Assembly (NCBI RefSeq): GCF_034274695.1
Contig: NZ_CP128362.1
Coordinates: 4,404,501-4,468,500 of the forward strand
Origin: Chitinophaga sp. LS1
GTDB taxonomy: Bacteria > Bacteroidota > Bacteroidia > Chitinophagales > Chitinophagaceae
Length of the DNA: 64,000 nt
Reading direction: 5' to 3'
The number at the start of each line of letters is the position of its first letter. Positions within the stretch are counted from its first letter, which is position 1. Below the pieces are notes generated by a model. It searched no databases. It saw nothing but the letters and a program-made list of their open reading frames with translations, and had not been told where the DNA came from. Position numbers and translations under genes: made by a program. Of this stretch, positions 44,401 through 55,050 are shown piece after piece.

Positions 44401-47400
44401 ATGCAAATTAAGGCGTATTGCGGCTCCGTTTTTAAGGAGAGACCGCTGTTCTCAACCAAAATCATGTTAGTCATGAAACTAACAACTGTTATTTTAATCG
44501 GCGCCTTCCTGCAACTGAGTGCCCATACAAACGCTCAGTTGATCAATTACACCGGGAAGTCCGTAAAGCTTGAAAAAGTATTTGAAGCCATCAAAGAACA
44601 AACAGGCTATGTGTTCTTTTATGATGATGCTGACATTAAAAACGCCGCTCCTGTAAACATACAGTTGTCTGGCGCAACAGTGAACAACGCCCTGCCGCAG
44701 GTTTTGCGAAACCAACCATTTGACTACAACATCCAGGGCAAAACTGTGGTCATCTCCCGCAAGGTAGACTTCTTCCCCATAGAGATGAAAAAAGACGGCC
44801 CTGTCAATGGTGTGGTCATGTCGCCAAACGGCCAGCCACTCGCCGGTGCCACGGTGACTGTAAAAGGGAAACCCGTGAGCGTACTCACCGATGCCCAGGG
44901 ACATTTCTCAATCAATGTTCTGAGCAATGAAACCCTCATTGTCTCTTACATTGGTTATAGCCGTATTGAAATCCCTGTATCCAGGTTAGATGCATTGACA
45001 ATGGGTAAGATGGAGAAAACACCCGGTGGCAACTATACCCGCATGGTATCCGGCGAAATGCTGATCGGCCTCGAACCCGTAGTCACTTCATTAGATGAAA
45101 CCGTTGTAACAGGTTACCAGGTATTACGTAAATCGAGCGTAGCAGGTTCTGTGAGTTCGGTAAAATCTGCGGATCTCTACCTGAATGGTGTGAACAGCAT
45201 CGAACAGGCTTTACAGGGTAAACTCCCCGGTGTAGTTGTTACCAACACTTCCGGTCTTACTGGTGTAAGACAACAAATCCGCGTACGTGGTACCTCTACC
45301 TTATTAGGTTCGCAGGAGCCGGTATGGGTGGTGGATGGTATCATCCAGCAGGATCCCTTGCCATTCAAAGCCACTACCCTGAATTCACTGGGTGATATTA
45401 CGAGAGATAACTTTGATTATATCCGGGACTTCGTAGGCAATTCCATCGGCTGGCTTAACCCTAATGACATCGATGAAATCACAGTACTGAAAGATGCCTC
45501 TGCCACCGCTATCTATGGCGTAAAAGCGGCAAATGGCGTAATCGTGATCAATACCAAGAGAGGGCAATCCGGACCCGCTACCGTTAGTTACTCTCTCAAT
45601 ACCAGCATGACTGACAAAGTAAATTATGACCGCCTGGAGATGATGAACTCCAAACAAAGAGTGGCCGTATCCAAAGAAATTTATGCACGCGGACTTGTAT
45701 CCAACAGTATCAGTAACAATGTCGGCTATGCCGGTGCGCTCTCTCAATACCTGAATAAACAGATTACTGCCGAAGAATTTGATGCCAAAGTAGCAAGAAT
45801 GGAAACGGTCAATACCGACTGGTTCAAACTGCTCTTTCGCAATGCAGTCAGCATGAACCATAACCTGAGCATTTCAGGAGGTAACCAGAACACCCGCTAC
45901 TATGCCAGCTTTGGGTACAATACTACCAATGGTACTGCCATCGGTAATGATAGCAAAGCCTATACTGGTAATATAAATATTAATTCCCGCCTCTCTCCCA
46001 GGCTGAATGTAGGACTGCGTCTCTCTGCCAGCAACAAGGTGATCAACGGCTTCTATAAGGTCAACCCTTATGCATATGCCTCTGGTACCAACAGGGCTAT
46101 TGAAGCATATACTACCGATGGTGATTTGTCTTTTTATACTGCATCCAGTGGGTTTCAGTATAATATCATCAATGAAAGGAACAATACAGGTCTCCGTACC
46201 AGCACGCTCTCTGCCAATACCAGCATGGATGTAAACTATGAAATCATTCCGGGGCTGGTATTTCAGACTTTATTTGGCTACAGTACCAGCAGTACCAATG
46301 GAGAATCTTATGCAACAGAACGTACTGAATATATTGCCGGCATCAGGAATTATGACTATGGTACTGCAAAGTCTACTGATGTTGCGTATATCAACAGTAA
46401 AATGCCTGTAGGCGGAGAACTGAATGATGACGATAGCCGTAACATTACCTGGAACTGGCGTAACAGTCTTTCCTATAGCCATCTCTTTGCACAGAAACAT
46501 GCGCTTACGGCCATGATCGGACAGGAGGCCAACAGCAGCAAGACTACAGGATTGTCTGCACGTACACTGGGTTTCCTCTATGGCAGAGGTAAATCTTTTG
46601 TTAGCCTGCCATTAACCTATACTGCAAATGGGACCGCTAATCCACTCTTACTTGAAAATACGCATGTATACACAGATAACCTGGTAAATAATGTAGGTCT
46701 CTACGCAACTGTCAATTATGTATACGACAACCGTTATGTTGTCAATGCCAGTGTACGTTCTGATGCATCTAACCGTTTTGGTCAGTTTACAGGGGAAAAA
46801 TTCAACCCTGTATGGGCAGGTGGTGTGCGCTGGAATGCTGGCAGAGAAAAATGGTTTGACCACAGTGGCTGGATGTCTGATATGAGTGTGCGGTCCAGCT
46901 ACGGTTTTCAGCGTAACATTGTAGCTGGTATCAGCCCTGACCTGATTATCAAAACACCTACAGGTGCCGCCAGTGCTTCAGTAGACCAGTTTACCGGTGA
47001 GTCGATGCTGACTTTAAGCAAATTACCGTATGCGGATCTGCGCTGGGAGAAGAACACTTCTGTTAACCTGGGATTTGACCTCAGCATTTTCCGTGGCAGG
47101 ATACAAACTTCATTTGAATATTACTGGAAGAAAGGCAAAGACCTCATTACCCAATTGGCAGTGCCCGTAGAATACGGGGTTGAAACCATGCCGATCAATG
47201 GTGGTTCTATGATCAACCACGGCCTGGAAGTAAGCGCCAGCTTCGTACCCATCCGTACCCGTGACTTTACCTGGACGGTAAGTGCAAATACAGCTAAGAA
47301 CTTCAACCAGGTTAAAAAGACAGGGACGCAGTTGAATTCTTACACTACGGCTGCCAGCGGCACTTTGTACAAAGAAGGTTATCCCGTATCCGGTTTCTGG

Positions 47401-48039
47401 GCCTTTGATTTTAAAGGTATAAACCCTGAGAATGGTTTACCAATCATCAATCTTGCCGTACCTAAAGGTGCCGATTCTTTGAATGATCCTACCAGTTATA
47501 TGCGCTATATGGGTAAGTTAGATCCATTGATTACAGGTGGCCTGGGTATGAGCTTCCGGTATAAGCGTTTTACTCTTTTTACAGACCTTTACCTGCAGGT
47601 AGGTGGCAAGCGATTCCTGAAAGCGGCGTATCGATTAAATCCGTTGTTGCCAAGAGAAGACGAAAACCTCTCTGCAGAACTGCTGCAAAGATGGACGCCC
47701 GATAATACAACTTCCAATTTTCCCGGACTGCCTGATAATAGAATTCCTTATACAAAGTTGCCTAATGGCAAGACTGCCCTGGTATATGATATGTACAACT
47801 ACAGTTCTGCACGTGTAGTAAACGCCAGCACACTGAGATGTAACAATCTGTCTATGGCCTATAGTTTCCCTGAACAGGTAATAAAAAAACTGAAGTGCAA
47901 AACGCTGAACATGTCGGGTGGTGTATCGCAGCTATTCTCTATTGTGAGCAGAGACTATAAGGGAAGGGATGCCGAAGTGGCTACCGGTGCGCAGCCCCGT
48001 ACCCGCACCTATACCTTATCCGCCTCCGTTAGTTTTTAA
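44401..48039 (+). CDS. SusC/RagA-type TonB-dependent receptor with STN domain (locus B)
   Basis: Importer of 1212 residues. The long N-terminus (MQIKAYCGSVFKERPLFSTK) before the signal peptide is usual in Chitinophagia SusC proteins. Domains: STN (about 48-118; KLEKVFEAIKEQTGYVFFYD), CarboxypepD_reg-like (about 135-200; VVMSPNGQPLAGATVTVKG), plug with DIDEITVLKDASATAIYGVK, and barrel ending ASVSF. The STN domain predicts signalling to the FecR upstream. It is followed by SusD after 18 bases. Four or five proteases downstream point to peptide import. Confidence 0.93.
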   Translation: MQIKAYCGSVFKERPLFSTKIMLVMKLTTVILIGAFLQLSAHTNAQLINYTGKSVKLEKVFEAIKEQTGYVFFYDDADIKNAAPVNIQLSGATVNNALPQVLRNQPFDYNIQGKTVVISRKVDFFPIEMKKDGPVNGVVMSPNGQPLAGATVTVKGKPVSVLTDAQGHFSINVLSNETLIVSYIGYSRIEIPVSRLDALTMGKMEKTPGGNYTRMVSGEMLIGLEPVVTSLDETVVTGYQVLRKSSVAGSVSSVKSADLYLNGVNSIEQALQGKLPGVVVTNTSGLTGVRQQIRVRGTSTLLGSQEPVWVVDGIIQQDPLPFKATTLNSLGDITRDNFDYIRDFVGNSIGWLNPNDIDEITVLKDASATAIYGVKAANGVIVINTKRGQSGPATVSYSLNTSMTDKVNYDRLEMMNSKQRVAVSKEIYARGLVSNSISNNVGYAGALSQYLNKQITAEEFDAKVARMETVNTDWFKLLFRNAVSMNHNLSISGGNQNTRYYASFGYNTTNGTAIGNDSKAYTGNININSRLSPRLNVGLRLSASNKVINGFYKVNPYAYASGTNRAIEAYTTDGDLSFYTASSGFQYNIINERNNTGLRTSTLSANTSMDVNYEIIPGLVFQTLFGYSTSSTNGESYATERTEYIAGIRNYDYGTAKSTDVAYINSKMPVGGELNDDDSRNITWNWRNSLSYSHLFAQKHALTAMIGQEANSSKTTGLSARTLGFLYGRGKSFVSLPLTYTANGTANPLLLENTHVYTDNLVNNVGLYATVNYVYDNRYVVNASVRSDASNRFGQFTGEKFNPVWAGGVRWNAGREKWFDHSGWMSDMSVRSSYGFQRNIVAGISPDLIIKTPTGAASASVDQFTGESMLTLSKLPYADLRWEKNTSVNLGFDLSIFRGRIQTSFEYYWKKGKDLITQLAVPVEYGVETMPINGGSMINHGLEVSASFVPIRTRDFTWTVSANTAKNFNQVKKTGTQLNSYTTAASGTLYKEGYPVSGFWAFDFKGINPENGLPIINLAVPKGADSLNDPTSYMRYMGKLDPLITGGLGMSFRYKRFTLFTDLYLQVGGKRFLKAAYRLNPLLPREDENLSAELLQRWTPDNTTSNFPGLPDNRIPYTKLPNGKTALVYDMYNYSSARVVNASTLRCNNLSMAYSFPEQVIKKLKCKTLNMSGGVSQLFSIVSRDYKGRDAEVATGAQPRTRTYTLSASVSF

Positions 48040-48057
48040 TTGTCAAACAGTACGAAC

Positions 48058-49527
48058 ATGAAGCAACTTATTATATATCTTTTGCCCATCTGCCTGCTAT
48101 TCAGCTCCTGCAAGAAGTTCCTGAAGGAGACGAGTCCGGACGAGATCAAGCCTACTACTACTGATGATCTGTATGCACTGATGATCAGTGATGCCTATCC
48201 TTATACAGCTAACCTGGAAGATTTTTCTGACATACTCACGGATGATGTGCGTAGTTACGGCATGCCCCGTAAATCGACAGGAGAACAGAACACCACTTAT
48301 TCCAGCTATTACCAGAATGGACAAGGTGTATTCAAATATGATGCTGAAGAGCTGGATGGTTCCGAGGGTACAGCAGCGACGGCACTGAATGCCTGGGCAA
48401 GATATTACAGCAAAATTAAAGGCTGTAATATCATTATTGACTATATAGACAATGTGTCGGGAACACAGAAGGACAAGGATGCACTGGTAGGACAATCCTT
48501 GCTGCTGAGAGCGTTTTATTACTTTAAGCTGCTGCAGTTGTATTGTGCGCCATATGTTGCCAGTGCAGCATCTACGCCTGGTGTGCCATTGATCTTGTCG
48601 ATGCAGGTGAGTGACGAACACATTGGCCGCAGTACCCTGCAGGAGACTTTTGACCAGGTAGAAAAAGACCTTACTCAGGCAGCGACATTGCTGGAAGCAA
48701 ACTATAAAACGCCCAACGCTTATCGCGTAGGTTACATAGCCGCCTATGCATTACTCTCCAGGGTATACCTGTATAAAGGGGAGTGGGACAAAGCGATCGA
48801 CTATGCTGAAAAAGTGCTGGCGGAACGTTCCCAGTTGACTGATATGAGCCTCTCTTCTTCCTCCGGTTCATTATATATATATGATCAGTCACAGAGCGCA
48901 GAAGTGATTTTTCAATATGGGTCTAATCCCAGTGGTGTTACCACGTTTTTCCCTTCTCCGATTAGCTATTCGGGCATGCATGCACCTTACGAAGTAGCTG
49001 ATGAACTGGGCCAGCTGTATGAAAATAATGACCTGCGGTATAAGTTTTACTTTTATAAAGTTACCGTTTCAGGAGCTAGTTATAACACCCGTAGTTCCAA
49101 GATTGGTGTAAACAGTAAAGGCGGTGATAAAGGGATCCGTGTAGCAGAAATGTACCTCAATGCAGCGGAAGGACTGGCCCGCCGCTTCAAGTCCGGCGGC
49201 CAGGAAGCCGATCGTACCAGCGCATTGCAATACCTGAATACCCTGCGACAAAACAGGTTTTCTTCTCCATATACCACGATCGATATACAGAATGCTGACT
49301 CGCTTATCAGTTTTGCACTGGCAGAAAGAAGAAGAGAGCTATGCCTTGAAGAAAACTTCAGATGGGCAGATATCAAGCGGTTGGGATTGTCTGTGACTCA
49401 CAATTTCATTGATGCAGACGGGAATAGCACCATCTATACACTGGCGGCAAACAGTCCGTTGTATGCATTACCTATTCCTGTTACTGCTTTAGAGAGAAAT
49501 AATAAACTGACTCAAAACGCCCGTTAA
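48058..49527 (+). CDS. SusD/RagB-family lipoprotein (locus B)
   Basis: 489 residues from ATG 48058 (an in-frame TTG at 48040 would put six polar residues before the signal peptide). Lipobox FSSC (Cys18). TPR-like helices and the RagB/SusD C-terminal region (IRVAEMYLNAAEGLARRF; AERRRELCLEENFRWADIKR) are present. It pairs with the SusC upstream as the surface lid. The next lipoprotein gene starts 2 bases after its stop. Confidence 0.92.
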   Translation: MKQLIIYLLPICLLFSSCKKFLKETSPDEIKPTTTDDLYALMISDAYPYTANLEDFSDILTDDVRSYGMPRKSTGEQNTTYSSYYQNGQGVFKYDAEELDGSEGTAATALNAWARYYSKIKGCNIIIDYIDNVSGTQKDKDALVGQSLLLRAFYYFKLLQLYCAPYVASAASTPGVPLILSMQVSDEHIGRSTLQETFDQVEKDLTQAATLLEANYKTPNAYRVGYIAAYALLSRVYLYKGEWDKAIDYAEKVLAERSQLTDMSLSSSSGSLYIYDQSQSAEVIFQYGSNPSGVTTFFPSPISYSGMHAPYEVADELGQLYENNDLRYKFYFYKVTVSGASYNTRSSKIGVNSKGGDKGIRVAEMYLNAAEGLARRFKSGGQEADRTSALQYLNTLRQNRFSSPYTTIDIQNADSLISFALAERRRELCLEENFRWADIKRLGLSVTHNFIDADGNSTIYTLAANSPLYALPIPVTALERNNKLTQNAR

Positions 49528-49529
49528 AA

Positions 49530-50462
49530 ATGAAATTAGCAATCTATATATTCCTTTTGCTGGCATTGGTTGCCTGTAAGAAGCAGGAAGAAACGCTCAC
49601 CCCTTCTGCGAGCCTGGTTTATACATTACCACAAGGTAGTCATGATTATGATACGACTATCCTGGATTATTATAAAAAGTATGGCACCTACCTATTGTAT
49701 CAATTCACAGACAGGGACGCCTACTGGACGCCAACCGGCTGGAAAAATGCAAGGTATGATTCTGCTGGTGCCTACTGGAATGTGGGGTTCCTGGCAATAG
49801 AAGCAGAGGAAACGTATGTAGGCAAACAACTGGAAGTAATACAGCGCCTTTGGTTCAGGTATTATTCCGATAAGTTCCTGAAGCAGTTTTTACCTGTGAA
49901 GATCCTGCTCTGTTCTAAAATAGACTCTTCTTATCTGGGGTATGATTTTTCTACGACCCCAACTACTTTCTACCTGAAGTATAAGGAGGTTGCCGCATGG
50001 TACAACTATGACAATATCTCTGTTAATTTTGGTAATGCCAATGTAGAAAATATGACAGCGAAAGATTCCGGTTATTTCATCTGGAAAGTATCGCAGGCTT
50101 TTATGGCAGAAATCTTCGCAACAAAACCTGTTGCTGCTACAGACGATTTTACAAAGCTTACCAGCTATACAACGAAGTTTACCACCCAGGCAGCGGCTTA
50201 TGCGGCAGGATCCATTTCTACCTATTACAGCGCATCTGCACAGAATGACTGGGAAAAATTTATGCTGGCGATGGTGAGTTGTTCCGAAACCATGCTAAAC
50301 CAGGCAGAAGCAGCATCATCCTACAGCAATAAAGGTATTCTCAACCCCCTCAAGGATACCAGTGGGAAAATAAAAAAGCGGTATAACATCGTACGGAATT
50401 ATTTCATCACAAACTATAATGTAGACCTGCAGGCCATCGGCAATGCCGCTATCCCGCAATGA
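49530..50462 (+). CDS. Mx1-type putative metallopeptidase lipoprotein with lost HExxH motif (locus B)
   Basis: Lipoprotein of 310 residues, lipobox LVAC (Cys16). The overall pattern matches the putative zinc-binding metallopeptidases (Peptidase_Mx1-like) that often follow SusD: an N-terminal helical region, the segment before the active site, and the C-terminal IKKRYNIVRNYFITNYNVDL. Where family members have HEFAHxxH, this protein reads QAFMAEIF (189-196), so zinc ligands and catalytic Glu are absent. The family assignment is from recall of the pattern and is less certain than for the neighbouring proteases. If right, it is a third inactive protease in this window, retained as an intact gene. 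Confidence 0.65.
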   Translation: MKLAIYIFLLLALVACKKQEETLTPSASLVYTLPQGSHDYDTTILDYYKKYGTYLLYQFTDRDAYWTPTGWKNARYDSAGAYWNVGFLAIEAEETYVGKQLEVIQRLWFRYYSDKFLKQFLPVKILLCSKIDSSYLGYDFSTTPTTFYLKYKEVAAWYNYDNISVNFGNANVENMTAKDSGYFIWKVSQAFMAEIFATKPVAATDDFTKLTSYTTKFTTQAAAYAAGSISTYYSASAQNDWEKFMLAMVSCSETMLNQAEAASSYSNKGILNPLKDTSGKIKKRYNIVRNYFITNYNVDLQAIGNAAIPQ

Positions 50463-50472
50463 TTGAAGAAAG

Positions 50473-52857
50473 ATGACGACTTTAAAGCGATTAATCCTTA
50501 CCTGCATGTTCTATGCAGCCCCCCTGTCATTGTCAGCACAGTCTGCTGATAGTATTCCATCTATGGAAAGCTTTATTAAACCGACGGCTGTGCGTCACCA
50601 GGGAATGTGTAATATTTATATACAGGAAGGGCGCTACCTCATGGAAGTGCCGGATAGTATTAATGGACGTGATATCCTCTCTGCTATTACGATTGTAAAA
50701 GGTGCTGCACAGGTAGAGCGTAAGCCCGAAAAGCGATTCGGTTATGCAGGAGATGCCGTGTTTGAAAGAGTGATCCGCTTTGTGAAAGCAGGGGACAAAC
50801 TCAATATCGTACAACCTATATTTCAGAATGCACAGGATTCAACCACCATCTATTACAAGGTAGCTAACAATACTTTGATGCCTGTATTATTGTCTTTTCC
50901 TGTAAAGGCAAAGAGTGATCATGCTGTACTGATTGATTTTACAGAGACACTTACCGGGGATGGAGATCTCTTTGCATTGAAAGGAGCAAAGAAAGAGTTG
51001 AGCTTAGGTAATCTTGAAGCAGACAAGTCTTCCATCTTAAGTATTCGTTGCTTTCCTGCTAACATGAATTTCCGGTCTTTGCGTACTTATGGTCCTGGAG
51101 GGGAAAGTAAAAATTCTTCTGCATGGGAGGTCGGTGCTTCCTGGGTATTATTGCCGCTGCACCCTATGCCGCAGCGCTTTGAGGATAGCAGGGTAGGTTA
51201 TTTTACAAAGACAATCAGAGACTACGATAACTATGCAATTAATCCCAGGATGGTACAGTTGACTATCCGCTGGGACTTGCACCCTAAGGCGGCAGACGTG
51301 CCCCGTTACCTGGCAGGAGAGTTGGTAGAACCAGAACATCCGATTGTGTTTTATATCGATAAGCATACGCCTGCTTACCTGGTTCCTTATTTTATAAAAG
51401 GGGTGAATGCCTGGCAACAGGCATTTGAAAAAGCTGGTTTCAGACATGCCATTTATGCATTGCCGGAACCATCTGAAGAAGATAGTACCTATGCCATGGA
51501 AGATGTCAGGTTCTCTTATATCTCTTACAAAGGTTCTCCTATTGAGAATGCCTATGGTCCCAATGTAAGCGATCCCCGGTCCGGTCAGATTATCAGTAGC
51601 AGAGTCGCGGTATTTCACAGTGTGTTAGACCTGATACAGCGCTGGTATTTTTCTATGTGTGCAGCGACCGATACAGCAGCTCGTCGTTATCCGCTGAGCC
51701 ATGATGTGATGGGCCGGCTGATACAGAATGTCATCACTCATGAGGTAGGGCATACGTTGGGGTTAAAACACAACTTTGGTGGCAGCGCATTTTATGAAGT
51801 AGATAGTATTCGTAAGCCAGCTTATGTGGCAAAGAATGGTTTTGGGGCATCCATAATGGATTATATGCGATTCAATTATACTGCACAGCCGGAAGATCAT
51901 ATGCCAGACACCCTGTTGGTACCAGGTATTGGTGTGTATGATTTGTTTGCAATTGAATGGGGGTATCGTTACCTGCCCCAATTTACAACACCAAAAGCGA
52001 CTTCCGACTCATTGGAACGCTGGGTGACGGAAAAGCGAAAAGATATTCGCCTTCGCTTTGGTAGAGAGAATGACCAGATGGATCCACGTTATCAATCGGA
52101 AGATGTAGGGAGTGACCCTGTAAAAGCCGGCAAACTGGGTATTAAAAACCTCCAGCTTACCATGCAGCATTTTAATGAATGGATGAAGACGTCTGAGAAT
52201 GATCCTGCTCATTACAGACAGCAATACAGGAGCCTGTTAGGCCGATATCATAATTACCTGTTGCATGCGCTGGTTGAGGTAGAGGGACGGTATAATAACA
52301 GGGAAGCAAAGCCTGAGGAAAACCTCCCCTCTTACGAGCCGGTACCCAGGGCAAGACAGGAAGCTGCTGTTGCTTTCCTGGAAGAATACTTGTTGGAGTA
52401 TCCCAAATGGTTGTTTGATACAGCTATTATGAAGAAAGCGGCATTCGAATTTGACAGGGATGGTATGGAGCCTTTCAATATTACTTTGTCCCGTTTGATC
52501 ATGTCATACAGCCATATAAGTGATAACCTGGCGGTCAATCCAAAGGGCTATACTACAAAGGAACTGTACGAAAGATTATATACAGTGATATTCAGTAAAC
52601 CGGCTACCAGTGAATTCAATAGGGAGCTGCAGCGTACATTACTCATAAAATCATTGTCAATAGTAGCATCATCTTCAGGTTTTTCAGATGATGTAAGTGT
52701 ACAGCTGCTGGCTATAATTGATAAGATAGGTACAAAAAGCAGAAAAGAATTACAGGTAAGTACTGATGTGCTCCTGAAAGCACATTGGGAGTCACTGGCA
52801 GATATGATTACCATTTGGGAAAACGGAAATGCTTCCTCACTGGCAGCAGGTAAATAA
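50473..52857 (+). CDS. DUF5117/DUF5118-family zinc-dependent metalloprotease, active site intact (locus B)
   Basis: Secreted protease of 794 residues with a signal peptide ending near SLSAQ. After DUF5118/DUF5117 regions (about 35-270) comes the catalytic domain with HEVGHTLGLKH (423-433): His423, 427 and 433 bind zinc and Glu424 is the base. The Met-turn region reads ASIMDYMRFNYTAQPEDH. It is the orthologue-like counterpart of the gene at 16153. It starts 10 bases after the Mx1-like gene and is followed after 13 bases by its inactive paralogue. Confidence 0.9.
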   Translation: MTTLKRLILTCMFYAAPLSLSAQSADSIPSMESFIKPTAVRHQGMCNIYIQEGRYLMEVPDSINGRDILSAITIVKGAAQVERKPEKRFGYAGDAVFERVIRFVKAGDKLNIVQPIFQNAQDSTTIYYKVANNTLMPVLLSFPVKAKSDHAVLIDFTETLTGDGDLFALKGAKKELSLGNLEADKSSILSIRCFPANMNFRSLRTYGPGGESKNSSAWEVGASWVLLPLHPMPQRFEDSRVGYFTKTIRDYDNYAINPRMVQLTIRWDLHPKAADVPRYLAGELVEPEHPIVFYIDKHTPAYLVPYFIKGVNAWQQAFEKAGFRHAIYALPEPSEEDSTYAMEDVRFSYISYKGSPIENAYGPNVSDPRSGQIISSRVAVFHSVLDLIQRWYFSMCAATDTAARRYPLSHDVMGRLIQNVITHEVGHTLGLKHNFGGSAFYEVDSIRKPAYVAKNGFGASIMDYMRFNYTAQPEDHMPDTLLVPGIGVYDLFAIEWGYRYLPQFTTPKATSDSLERWVTEKRKDIRLRFGRENDQMDPRYQSEDVGSDPVKAGKLGIKNLQLTMQHFNEWMKTSENDPAHYRQQYRSLLGRYHNYLLHALVEVEGRYNNREAKPEENLPSYEPVPRARQEAAVAFLEEYLLEYPKWLFDTAIMKKAAFEFDRDGMEPFNITLSRLIMSYSHISDNLAVNPKGYTTKELYERLYTVIFSKPATSEFNRELQRTLLIKSLSIVASSSGFSDDVSVQLLAIIDKIGTKSRKELQVSTDVLLKAHWESLADMITIWENGNASSLAAGK

Positions 52858-52870
52858 ATAATATTGGCAT

Positions 52871-55048
52871 ATGAGAAGACCACTGATAACAGTTTGTCTG
52901 CTATTGAATGTAGCACTGACTACTGCACAAAATAAATCACCGCAATCCTATAAAGAGTTTTATAAGGATGGCATGAAGAAAATAGAAGGAGATTATTCTA
53001 TTTACAGGAAAGATAAACACTATTACCTGGAAATACCAGACAATGCACTGGGAAAAGATGTATTGGTAATGGGATATGTAAGGAAAGGAAATTCATCTGC
53101 AATAGCAAAATCAGCAGGTATTATCCGGTTCAGTAAAGGTATCAGCAACTCGTTGAATGTAACCCGTATTAGTTTTAATGAAGGTGCCAGCGGTGATATC
53201 AATGGGGATATGGAACCAGTAATAAAACGGTCGGGTTTATTGCCTGTCAGTTACGGTTATTCAATAGTAGCGACAGGAAAGAAAGGTGGTTATATTATCG
53301 AGATTTCCCGTCAGATTCTTGAAGGAGGAGATTGGTTTGCATTTCCTGATTTGACTTTCCTGAGTCATCCTGATCCGGAGCGCTCGGTGGTGGAAGATAT
53401 TAAAACTACAGAAAAGGCAGTACGGTTTGCAGTAGAACGGTCTCAGACAGATTTTAACAAAGACTTTGTATCAGGCAGGGATATGGACAATGCCAATACT
53501 TACGAAATAGAACTTGTATTCCAGCAATTGCCTGACGAAAAGATGCCACGAAAACTGGCAGAGAAAGCATCTCCATTTGAAACATTTAGTTTCATGGACT
53601 ATGGCAGAACAGCTTATACCGCCCGCAAAACATCTTTTATTCATAAATGGAATATCAATAATAAAATTAGTGTAGCACTAGATCCGAATATTCCTGCTTT
53701 TTTCAGAAAGTATATTGAGCAGGGTGTACTGGCATGGAATGTAGCTTTTCATGGAGATGTATTAAAGATTGTACAGGATCAGCAGTTAAGCCCTGGGTAT
53801 ATACTGGTGAACTGGGGTAATACTTATAATTCACCCATCGTTGCGACCGTTGAGCATCCTGAAACAGGTGAAATACTCGCAGCCCGTATTAATGTGACCG
53901 AAGCGGTAACGGATCAACTGATGTTACGATACTTGCTGCAATGTGGCGCCAATGATAACAGAATTATAAAAGATATCAGGAACCCGGAGATCCAGGGTGA
54001 GATTTTAAGGTGGCTCATAACCCAAACCGTAGGTGAAGCATTGGGCTTACGTGCGAACCTGAGCGGCAGTGCTGCTTATACCACTGCACAACTACGGAAT
54101 CCCGCATGGATGAAGACGCATGCTTTCTCGGCTTCTATCATGGATGACATAGAATTTAACTATGTAGCTCAACCCGAAGATCACGTACCTGTGAGTACAC
54201 TGATGCCGGGCATTGGTGAAGCAGACATTGCTGCGATCGAATGGGGATACGGACAAGGGCCGGCACCTACGTACTTGCCGGAAGATTCTTTGAACCCGCT
54301 TACACAGCATTATGACCTTGCTTCTGATAAGATCATGGCGTCAACACTTGCCATTAAAAATTTGCAGCGCGTGTTCCTGCAACTGGATACTATCAGCAAA
54401 CAACTGGATGGTACGGAAGACCTTTTTAAAAGCAATGGATCCCTGTATGGTGCGGCATTGATCAGCTATGAGAAATACTGTATGGATGTGTCAGCGCTGA
54501 TTGGTGGGGTATGCCGCAAGCCACTTTCGCTGGGAGAAGAAAAGATAAAGGCAGATGCTGCGGTACAAAAACAGGCATTGGCTTTCTTACAACAATATGT
54601 GTTCAGCGGCCCTGCTGCGTGGATGAAAATAAATGGTACACCTGGTGGTCGTGTGATCAGCGTAGAGGAGTCATTTACCCACATGCAGATTGCTATTCTG
54701 AAATCATTTATTGACATAAGAAAACTTGACCAGGTGGCAGATGCAAATGAGATTTTCAATTTCATTGATAAAGAAGTGTTCTTTTCCTTCAGTAAAGAAA
54801 AAGTGCTGACTACAGAAGAACGTACGATGCAGGCAAAATTTGTATACGAGCTTGCCCAGGCTACTTACAAAGCTAATATCAGTACTGGTTTAAATGATGC
54901 CAATGTACTGCTGCATTATTATATGATCACGACGATGAAGAAACTGGAAGATATGGCAAATACGCATCCGGATATGCTCACCAGGGAAAACTTCCGCCTG
55001 ATGAAAATGAAAGCAGAACATGAATTTTTTCATAAAATAAAAGCCTGA
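52871..55048 (+). CDS. DUF5117-family metalloprotease homologue lacking the zinc site (locus B)
   Basis: 725 residues, signal peptide ending ALTTAQ. It is shorter at the N-terminus than the active paralogue. The active-site segment reads QTVGEALGLRA (385-395) in place of HEVGHTLGLKH, so every zinc ligand and the Glu are replaced, whereas SASIMDDIEFNYVAQPEDH is kept. The substitutions differ from those in the inactive gene of locus A (IQVGSSLGLLP), which points to separate losses or long divergence. The frame is intact. It ends 2 bases before the thioredoxin-fold gene. Confidence 0.87.
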   Translation: MRRPLITVCLLLNVALTTAQNKSPQSYKEFYKDGMKKIEGDYSIYRKDKHYYLEIPDNALGKDVLVMGYVRKGNSSAIAKSAGIIRFSKGISNSLNVTRISFNEGASGDINGDMEPVIKRSGLLPVSYGYSIVATGKKGGYIIEISRQILEGGDWFAFPDLTFLSHPDPERSVVEDIKTTEKAVRFAVERSQTDFNKDFVSGRDMDNANTYEIELVFQQLPDEKMPRKLAEKASPFETFSFMDYGRTAYTARKTSFIHKWNINNKISVALDPNIPAFFRKYIEQGVLAWNVAFHGDVLKIVQDQQLSPGYILVNWGNTYNSPIVATVEHPETGEILAARINVTEAVTDQLMLRYLLQCGANDNRIIKDIRNPEIQGEILRWLITQTVGEALGLRANLSGSAAYTTAQLRNPAWMKTHAFSASIMDDIEFNYVAQPEDHVPVSTLMPGIGEADIAAIEWGYGQGPAPTYLPEDSLNPLTQHYDLASDKIMASTLAIKNLQRVFLQLDTISKQLDGTEDLFKSNGSLYGAALISYEKYCMDVSALIGGVCRKPLSLGEEKIKADAAVQKQALAFLQQYVFSGPAAWMKINGTPGGRVISVEESFTHMQIAILKSFIDIRKLDQVADANEIFNFIDKEVFFSFSKEKVLTTEERTMQAKFVYELAQATYKANISTGLNDANVLLHYYMITTMKKLEDMANTHPDMLTRENFRLMKMKAEHEFFHKIKA

Positions 55049-55050
55049 CT

